Positions 56,141 to 62,770 of a DNA stretch of 62,770 nucleotides are shown here, piece after piece; within the stretch, counting starts at the first letter, position 1; every line of letters starts with the position of its first letter. This stretch comes from Haplomitrium mnioides (taxonomy: Eukaryota > Marchantiophyta > Haplomitriopsida > Calobryales). The DNA is taken from NCBI GenBank assembly GCA_049999725.1, contig JBNGIS010017054.1, forward strand, positions 1-62,770, given 5' to 3'. Both the position numbers and the translations under genes were made by a program. The notes under the pieces are model-generated. The model did not search any database. It saw nothing but the letters and a program-made list of their open reading frames with translations, and was not told where the DNA came from.

Positions 56141-57427
56141 ATGACAATTTTCCAGATGAGAACCTATTCCCAATTGAGAGGAAGGGGAGGAGAACTCCTG
56201 GTATAAGACTGCTTCTTCTTCTTTATTCAATCCAAAAAGCAAAATAGAACTCTCTAGATATAACCAAAATTCCTTATACCAGAAGATGGTGCTGTATACA
56301 ATTTATAAGGGAGTGTTATACAAGAAAGAACTTGATGATATACTGAGACGTTGTTTAGGCCTTAATGAAGTTAAGAAGGTGATAGCTGCATTGCACGATG
56401 ATGAAGTAGGTGGACACTATGCCATGCGCAATACTATGGAAAAGATTCATGAGGCAGGCTATTGGTGGCCTACAATGTATAAGGATGTAAAGAGTTATAT
56501 TCAGAGTTGTGACCTATGTCAGAGCGTGGGAAAACCAACAGCAAGCAACCATTGGCCACTTACACCTATTTTACCTTTGGCTCCATTTGAGAAATGGGGT
56601 ATTTATTTTGTAGGATCTATTACACCAGTGTCCAGATATTATAAAAATAGATATATATTAGTGTGTACAGATTATGCTACCAAATGGGTGGAAGCAAAAA
56701 CTACCTGAAGAGATGGAGCAGTGGAAGTTGCTAACTTCTTGTTTGAGAACATGATCACCCGATTTGGTTGTCCTTTAGAACTGATCAGTAACAGGGGGAC
56801 TCATTTTTTGAATGAGGTAATCCAACGCCTTACCGATACCTACATGATTAAACACAGAAAGACAACTCCCTACAACCCAAAAGCGAATGGACACACTTAA
56901 AGAGTTAATGGATTGTTATGTAAGATATTGACAAAAATTTGTTCAGCATACTCATCGAATTGGGACAGGAAGTTGTACTCAGCTTTGTGGGCGTACAAAA
57001 CAGCAGAAAAAGTGACTACAAAACAAACTCCGTTCTACTTGGTCTATGGTACTCATTCCTTAGTACCAGTGGAATGGGATGTGCCTTCCATTAGGATTGC
57101 TGAAGTAGAATATATGTGGATGAGGAAAGTCTATTGAAGAGAATGATGGACTTGGTCAAGCTGAAGGAAGAAAGAGTTCATGCTCTGGCTGAAACCGAAA
57201 AAGTCCAAAACAAGCGGAAAGAAGATTATGATTCCAAGCTTAAAAAGGTGAATATTTCTGAAGGGGATCTTGTGCTTTTGTATCATACTCGTTATTTTTT
57301 GTTCCCACGGAAACTTCATGTAAGATGGATGGGACCTTATGTAGTATCAAACATTTATGACAATGGATCATTAGAGTTAAAGACTTTAACGGAGGAAGTA
57401 TTGGAAACAAGAGTGAACAGATCATAG
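56141..57427 (+). pseudogene. element 1 integrase pseudogene, full length but catalytic triad lost
   Basis: The N-terminal zinc region is intact: [15 protein letters not shown] followed by [11 protein letters not shown] (HHCC). All three catalytic acids are changed. The first Asp is Tyr in [11 protein letters not shown] (codon 56,604), the second is Asn in ELISNRGTHFL (56,790), and the Glu is a stop in NGHT-stop-RVNG (56,898). After the core, LYSALWAYKTAEKVTTKQTP and PSIRIAEVEY are family features. The C-terminal part 57,116-57,427 keeps RKLHVRWMGPYVV, the GP-Y/F-type block missing from element 2. A frame change lies near 57,115. Confidence 0.93.
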
Positions 57428-57473
57428 GTGAAATGATATCATTTGTAAATGCTTGCAAAGACACTACGTGATT

Positions 57474-57483
57474 GAGGAGGGGG
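57474..57483 (+). other. element 1 polypurine tract
   Basis: GAGGAGGGGG three bases before the TGTGCGAGC start of the 3' LTR. Confidence 0.85.
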
Positions 57484-57486
57484 TTA

Positions 57487-60400
57487 TGTGCGAGCATAGT
57501 TCCTGACAAAAGGTTAAAAACAACTTGAAAGAGTTCTTTTCGGCGTGGTGGAGTAAAAAGGAAATGGTAAAGTTTCAAGTTTGTGTATAATAGTTTTAAA
57601 AGTTTAAGGATAAGAGGAAATGTTGAGATAGATGGCCAAGGAGAGAAGGCTAAGTTATGAGGAAGTTGAGTTCTTTTTTAGGAAAGAGAAAAAATATATA
57701 TTTTTGATAAAACTAATCTATGTGTTGAGGGCCAGCTAGCCCCTAGCTACCCCTATCTATTTCTATCTAGTGTTTGTTCATGGACAACTTTCCCAGGAGC
57801 CAACTGAAGTGGATTGAAGGACAGTTGCCGATGCCCTAAACTAGGTCCGTTTAGGGGCAGGAAGAAGCGGTGGCCTTACACCCCATAAGGGGCTGCCTCT
57901 CAAAAGGAGGAGAGTGATGATTCGTTATATATTACTCCTAAGTTAGTGGGAAACACTTATGGGATATTTAGAGGTACTTGGGAAGGCCACTTGTTACGAA
58001 GCATTTGTGAGGGAGAGCACTGGTTGTTCGGATCAAGGTTGGTAATCCGTGTTGATGAAGATTTGGGAAATGCTCTACTAAATAGACTTGAAGAAATTGT
58101 AGCGTTTCACCACGGATCAAGGAATGAAGCCTGCTGAAGAATCGATTTTCTCTAAAGGAATGGCCTTACGAGAAATTGATTAGCTGCGACAAATGTTCAG
58201 AAGGCAATTATGAAAATGGACCTCCTATAAAAGAAAGCTTGGTGAACAAGAGACGGTCTTGTAAGGAACGAAGTTCCCTCAAAAGAAATCGACCACTTAC
58301 AAGAAAAGTGATTTGTTACGAAGAGAAAGACCACGTGAGCCTGTTCATCAACGAGAATTGAATGATGTGAAGAGTCCATGTTGTTATGAGGAATTCAAAG
58401 AAAAAGATGTTGTGAAAGTCCTTGATGCAGGAAGGAGCTACAGTTGATCTGAGGAAAAGCTACTCAGGGAGTTAATTTTAAAAGAGCCCATGTATTGTTC
58501 TTATATCGAGCAATTAGAGCGGTTAATGTAAATAATGGATTTGCGACAAAAATCTGCTGCAAAACATTTGATACGAAGAATCATTGCTGTGGAGGTAAGA
58601 AGTCCTGCTCTAAATCAAAGATAGGATTGACCTGCGTTGAATGTCCCACTGAAGAAATCGAATGTTGTGATAAATTGTAAGGAAGAAAACATGCGAAGCA
58701 AATGTCTTGAGAGGAAATGCCCAATGAATTGCTTTAAGAGGAATGTTCCTGCTGCGTGAAGCTCTCTAACGACGAACGAATGAGGATGCAATGAAGGTTG
58801 CTCGACTCTTCCCTTGAGCGGCGAAATCCATGTTGCGCTGAGGAAGAAATTAGCCTATATGAGAATCGATTTGCTGTGGAGAAATGTTGGAATGAAGAAC
58901 TCCTCTGTCAAGAATCAAATGTAAAGAAGCGACCCTGCTAGAGAGAGTCTTGCGCTTGATAGAAGGTGAAGAATCAATCGTCCAGGTTAAGTCTAGCTGT
59001 ACTGATGAGGCCCTGCGGCCTATTAATAGAAGAAGAGGTTGTGTCAAAAGATCACTTGCGATGATCGGATGCTGCAAGATGAAACCTGCGTTGAGCAACC
59101 CATTCTGCGCTGAAGTAAAATGAGAAGAATGAAGATACCTAGTGAATTGACTTGTGAAGAATCAAAGAAGCTATGTGAATGAATTAATGTGGAATATTTG
59201 GAAAGGACCTCTACAAATCGAAGGAGGATACCTGCGAGTTGGAAATTGATCAGCTACATCAAACGAAGGTTTGCGATGAGACTCTTCTGTGCAGATCCGT
59301 AGGTCAGTGTGGAGATATTTTATGTAAAACGGATCGAAACCAAATTCCATGAGTCCGAAGAAGGTATCGGAAGGGAATCCTCCGATGTGGGGTGCCCAAG
59401 TTAAGTTGGATCTGATGTAAGTCCCAAGTGGAGTCAAGAGGTGTCCGACTAGTGTTCGTATAGGTATCTATTATGGGGAGCCCTTGTTAAAAGGGTTTCT
59501 AGTGGAGATCCAAAGTGGGATCTCTAGTTAAAAAGAATCCGATGTGAGGTGTCGGACGGATTGTGAGAAAGTGAAATGGTGATAAGCGAAACAATGATAA
59601 GCAAAGCGGTCATTGTTGAAAAGGTGACTTGTCGACGTTCTGCGCGAGTGAAGATTGTTGCGGAAGAACAAGCATGAAGCGAAGTATCAAGGGCGAAGTG
59701 ATGACTATTTGGGGTTTTGGTGTTGATTGTGGAAGTCGAGTCGAAAGTTTGAAAGGTTGAAACAAATGCTTGGTGGAATTGGAAAAGTTCGAAAATTGAA
59801 AAGGGAGGAAACGAAGAGTTAGTGAAAGTTCAAAAATTAGTATAAGAACAGTTGTTAGTAGTTAGTTCTTATTGCAAGCAAAGTTAGTGTAAATTAGTGA
59901 AAGCTAGTTATTTAGTTTAAGAACGAGTTGTGAGTAGTTAGTTCTTATCAAAAGATTAGTGAGAAAAAGTAAGTTTAGGAAGGAAGAAAGTTAGTTTTTT
60001 TGAAATATTATGATAGTTACTTGTTAGTTGAGCAGGATAGGGGGTACAAGCTTGATGGCGAGTTCTTGTTATGCTAGTTATCTCATTGTACATTTTGTGT
60101 TTTAAGTAAAATTCAGGAGATTCTTGTTTGTGAGGTTCACTGCTCTTGGAAATTGCGGATTCAAAAGGAGCAGTATGATGAAGGAACAAGGAATTGAAGT
60201 TAGAATTTGGTGATAAATGTTCTGCAGGTTTTCAATTGAAGAAATCAGATAGATTGCATTAGAGAAGTGCATATCATGGGGTACCTGAGTGTACTCTGCT
60301 GATGGGTCTGGGTTCTGAATTCCATATTGTAATTTGTGGGAGGTTAAGTGGCAAATCAAGTCAACTTTGAAATCTGTTCTATTCTATGTTTGTGTGTATG

Positions 60401-60936
60401 TGTTGATGTGTTAAATTTTTAAGGAGAGAACCTTCTGTGATTCTTCAATTAGTGGATGCTTGTTGGTAGATTACAGTAGAGCAAGTATTGCTCATAATTG
60501 TGTGTGCCTATGGAATAGGTGGCCATTTCACAAGCAAACAGAGTAGTCGGTGGTTTGAAGAACAACAATTGGATGTGAGATCAAGAGGATCATTCCATAG
60601 TTGAGTTCTCAGGATCAAGCTTTGGGGTATATTGGGTTGGAGTGGCCTGAATATCTAGTTTGAGGGAAGTGAAGTGGTGTAATGAAGGTAGACATTGGAG
60701 TGTTGTTTTGAGAGTTTCAAGCAAGTTGGGTAACTGGTGGCTTGGGAACATTTCTGATACAGCTCTAGTTTAAAATCAGCCTATGCATCAGTTTTCTTAT
60801 CCTATAAATGTCAATCATGAAATTTGTGTGATTCTTGGCTGTTGTTGTATTGTGGAGAGAGGGTTGTCAGACCTAGAGAAGGAGAGTGGTCCATCTCTGA
60901 ACTGATAGAGTGTAGTTTCAGAACTCTTTAAAGAAT
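57487..60936 (+). repeat. element 1 3' LTR, lacking its last ~109 bases
   Basis: Aligns with 23,034-23,707 joined to 44,326-47,128, and serves as the uninterrupted reference for the element 2 insertion site (GAATG near 58,157). The match ends after ACTCTTTAAAGAAT at about 60,936. The 5' LTR continues another 109 bases to its CA end. Downstream, only GCCACTACT is shared again, so a deletion removed the terminus. Confidence 0.92.
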
Positions 60937-61299
60937 AACAGCCACTACTTTGAACTAGGAACCACTACTGAGTTCCTATTTCACTTGGCAGTCAAAAATT
61001 TTTCTTCGAAGATTTGTCATTAAAAAACATCAAATTTAAGACTAAAATCTTCTTTTCGAAAAAAAATTTGTTTTTTATGAACAAAAAATGTATAATTTTC
61101 ATTTAGATTATATTTCAAATATTTTTTAAGAAAGAAAACTTAAAAAACAAACATTTTGGTTATTCGAATATTTTGAAAAAAATTGACACTATTGTGAATT
61201 CAACAAAAAGGAAATAAAATATATATCTTTCGGTAGAAAAAAAGTACAAGAAAACGTAAATGTCAATTCAAGTAAGGACTTTAAACTTGACTTTGAGCA
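60937..61299. other. right flank, AT-rich non-coding
   Basis: Beyond the truncated LTR. Very AT-rich with poly-A and poly-T runs; a loose inverted match pairs CTTCGAAGATTT (near 61,005) with AAAATCTTCTTTTCGAA (near 61,042). No gene seen. Confidence 0.5.
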
Positions 61300-61640
61300 T
61301 CGTAGCCAACAAAGTCTATACAAGCATAGACTCCAAACCAGAACCGTAAAGCCTATTCACGCATAGACTCCAAACAAGAATCCTAAATCCTCTGCATGCT
61401 TTGACTATGAACAAGAACAATGAAGCCATGCACGCATGGACTTTCAACTAGAATCCTACAGCCAAAACACGCCAAGCGTCTAAAGAAGAACCCTGCAGCC
61501 TATGCAAGTATAGATATTGAACAAGAACCCTTTGACCAACGGGTGCAGGGACTCTGAACAACAACCGTACAGCTTAAGCGTGTAGGGAAACCGAACAAGA
61601 ACTACAAAGCCTTAATGCGCAAAGACACTAAACAATGTGC
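61300..61640. repeat. palindrome array, ~38-bp period, about nine units
   Basis: Units contain AGTCTATACAAGCATAGACT, CCTATTCACGCATAGACTC, GCCATGCACGCATGGAC, GCCTATGCAAGTATAG and weaker forms. They alternate with a linker of the type TCCAAACAAGAA[T/C]CCTA. The period is about 37-39 bp. The core is that of the 24-bp array at 21.7 kb, with C-G replaced by T-A in the arms, so most dyads are kept. It lies on the far side of the 38-kb nest from the other arrays. Confidence 0.85.
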
Positions 61641-61882
61641 AAAGACTCCAAATTATTCTAAGATTAGAAATTGAGTTTAAACCATTCTTGGACTATCAAA
61701 AAGGTCAACTTATTCTTAGGGGAAATAAATCAAATCTTGATGAAAAGACTTGTAGTAGATTGAAAGAGCAACAAGATGAAACTTTTGCAAAAACAAATTT
61801 GGAAAAAAAAATTTTATTACTGCTGCAAATTGTACAAAGACGTCCTCAGACTCTCTCCTCTTCCGGAGGAACTCTCATCTAA
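61637..61882 (+). CDS. short unrecognised open frame
   Basis: An 81-codon frame beginning at an ATG. The part after codon 9 has an ordinary composition (LEIEFKPFLDYQKGQLILRG, then Lys/Glu-rich LKEQQDETFAKTNLEKKILL). It overlaps the minus-strand methyltransferase-like frame at its 3' end. It could be an exon remnant of the same old locus as the + strand gene at 21.1-22.7 kb, since element 1 separates the two, but no motif proves it. Confidence 0.2.
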   Translation: MQRLQIILRLEIEFKPFLDYQKGQLILRGNKSNLDEKTCSRLKEQQDETFAKTNLEKKILLLLQIVQRRPQTLSSSGGTLI

Positions 61883-62388
61883 ATCTACAGATTGAGCATC
61901 TGCAGCTGCTAGAGAATCATGTCGAGCCTTTCCAGTCCCCGATATCACTACAGAGTCACCAGAAGCACCTGCAGTACTAGGAGGAACAGGTTCCTTATGG
62001 TACGCAAAAACTATCTGTGACTCAGTCACATTGGATGGCAAGGAAGCCATCTCCAAAACCCTCTGAGGAATATAGATAGACTGATGTCTATCATATTGCA
62101 ATTTTGGATCAGCTTAAGAGCACAAACAAGGCATGTGCCAGGCCCAGAGCAGAGATCAAGGATCCAATCTTGCTCTATTGATAGATGGTCAATGAAAAAG
62201 TTATACAAAGCCTCCAATTTCTGATAAACATTCACAGGAGCATCATCTTCTAGATGTTTAAGCTTGGTAAAAACTGCAAGACAACTAAAAACACTCCGCA
62301 TTGGTTGCCGAGGAAGTTTGGTTGTAGAAGAAACTTGCAAGTTGAAATGACGCATGCTCCTCTTTCCCTCCTTTGACCAGTAGCCCAC
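61817..62388 (-). pseudogene. possible DNA methyltransferase-like fragment
   Basis: Minus-strand frame 62,388-62,026 reads RHFNLQVSSTTKLPRQPM and then DWILDLCSGPGTCLVCALKL, ending near 62,110. This resembles the AdoMet-binding motif I (DxFxGxGT) of N6-adenine or amino-methyltransferases, which follows a KP/RP element in the beta class. At about 62,100 the reading shifts frame and continues as LQYDRHQSIYIPQRVLEMAS. That resembles the next strand and the RV helix of such enzymes. The tail (to 61,817) is Ser/Gly/Asp-rich. No catalytic DPPY-type motif is visible. It could also be a chance resemblance. Confidence 0.35.
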
Positions 62389-62770
62389 CGTTCAGTACTC
62401 GTGGGCATGTGCGATTCTGGGACCACCAGAATGATGGATATTGCTTTTGTCCTTGCAAAAAGATAAACAGCCATGTGAAATATTGTAACAAAAATGCAAG
62501 AGAAATAAAAAAAAACAAATAAAAAAAATAAAAAATGGAAGAAAAACTCACCAAATGTCGTGATCAATTGCATAGCAGACTTCAGAATGGGCATCCTCCA
62601 CGATGCCAAATTGCTGCGAAGAATGTATAATTACAAATGACCAAAACTCCGAAGTAGTTACTACCGTAAAAGATGATACCATGTCGAAAATGTCATCTTT
62701 TGAAAACGGCTCCGAATCATCATGCTTACATTCCTTTAGGTTAAAACCATAAGGAATGTCAACAATAGCC
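62389..62770. other. window end, no gene seen
   Basis: Contains a poly-A rich tract near 62,500-62,530. Overlapping minus-strand frames (62,609-62,250 and 62,554-62,285) are Phe-rich translations of this tract. Possibly intron or upstream sequence of the methyltransferase-like fragment. Confidence 0.4.

Larger units (their letters stand above)
23034..60936 (+). mobile_element. element 1: Ty3/gypsy retrotransposon, host of the nest
   Basis: The outermost element. Its 5' LTR starts at 23,034 (TGTGAGAGCATAG), is interrupted by element 2 at 23,708-44,320, and resumes to 47,237. Then come the primer-binding site (47,248), gag (interrupted by a solo LTR at 48,567-52,777), protease, RT, RNase H, integrase, a purine tract (57,474) and the 3' LTR from 57,487. 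Integrase after RNase H marks it as Ty3/gypsy. The 3' LTR matches the joined 5' LTR but stops about 109 bases short. Many stops; dead. Without the insertions it would be roughly 13 kb. Confidence 0.9.

Noticed and set aside
62250-62609. Phe-rich possible membrane protein
   Set aside because: The hydrophobic part comes from a poly-A/T tract; no other support.

Overview
The window reads as repeat-rich nuclear DNA of a land plant with a large genome. The retroelement types, the very long LTRs (about 3.0-4.2 kb), the layered insertions and the long AT-rich non-coding stretches would suit a gymnosperm, but the sequence alone does not prove this. I see no intact host gene, rRNA, tRNA or CRISPR. One assembly gap of 100 N lies at 5,092-5,191. 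Nearly everything recognisable is a mobile element, and every coding region carries stops and frameshifts.

Layout. (1) 1-7,574: copia-like debris, then a decayed Ty1/copia element on the + strand with gag, protease, integrase, reverse transcriptase (RT), RNase H and a 108-bp 3' LTR. Its RT is split by a minisatellite built on GGACCTTTTGTCC. (2) 7,575-16,860: AT-rich DNA, a diverged LTR fragment (8.2-9.7 kb), and a pair of roughly 1-kb direct repeats (10.8-11.8 and 14.1-15.0 kb) around a minus-strand gag-like region. (3) 16,860-23,033: remains of a possible cut-and-paste transposon. It has a transposase-like pseudogene on the - strand (17.6-20.5 kb) and a second, possibly spliced gene on the + strand (21.1-22.7 kb). 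Tandem arrays of a palindrome, AGTCCATGCGCGCATGGACT, are scattered through it. (4) 23,034-60,936: one large nest of LTR retrotransposons. (5) 60,937-62,770: the right flank, with another palindrome array and a fragment resembling a DNA methyltransferase.

The nest can be taken apart from the sequence. Element 1 (Ty3/gypsy, +) is oldest and runs 23,034-60,936. Element 2 (Ty3/gypsy, +, 23,708-44,320) landed in the 5' LTR of element 1, with target duplication GAATA/CAATG. Element 3 (Ty3/gypsy, -, 27,797-37,187) landed in the gag of element 2, with duplication AGCGC. A solo LTR of the element 1 family (-, 48,567-52,777) landed in the gag of element 1, with a perfect AGTAT duplication. Elements 1 and 2 share a gag plan with three zinc knuckles. 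Element 3 has one knuckle and RT/integrase motifs that I associate with Tcn1-like elements known from fungi and plants.

The least explained signal is the palindromic core repeated in four arrays of different period (24, 30, about 38 and about 60 bp), on both sides of the nest. The densest array sits inside a putative intron, and some variant units keep their dyad through paired changes. Because the same core lies left and right of the 38-kb nest, the two flanks were probably one locus before element 1 inserted.
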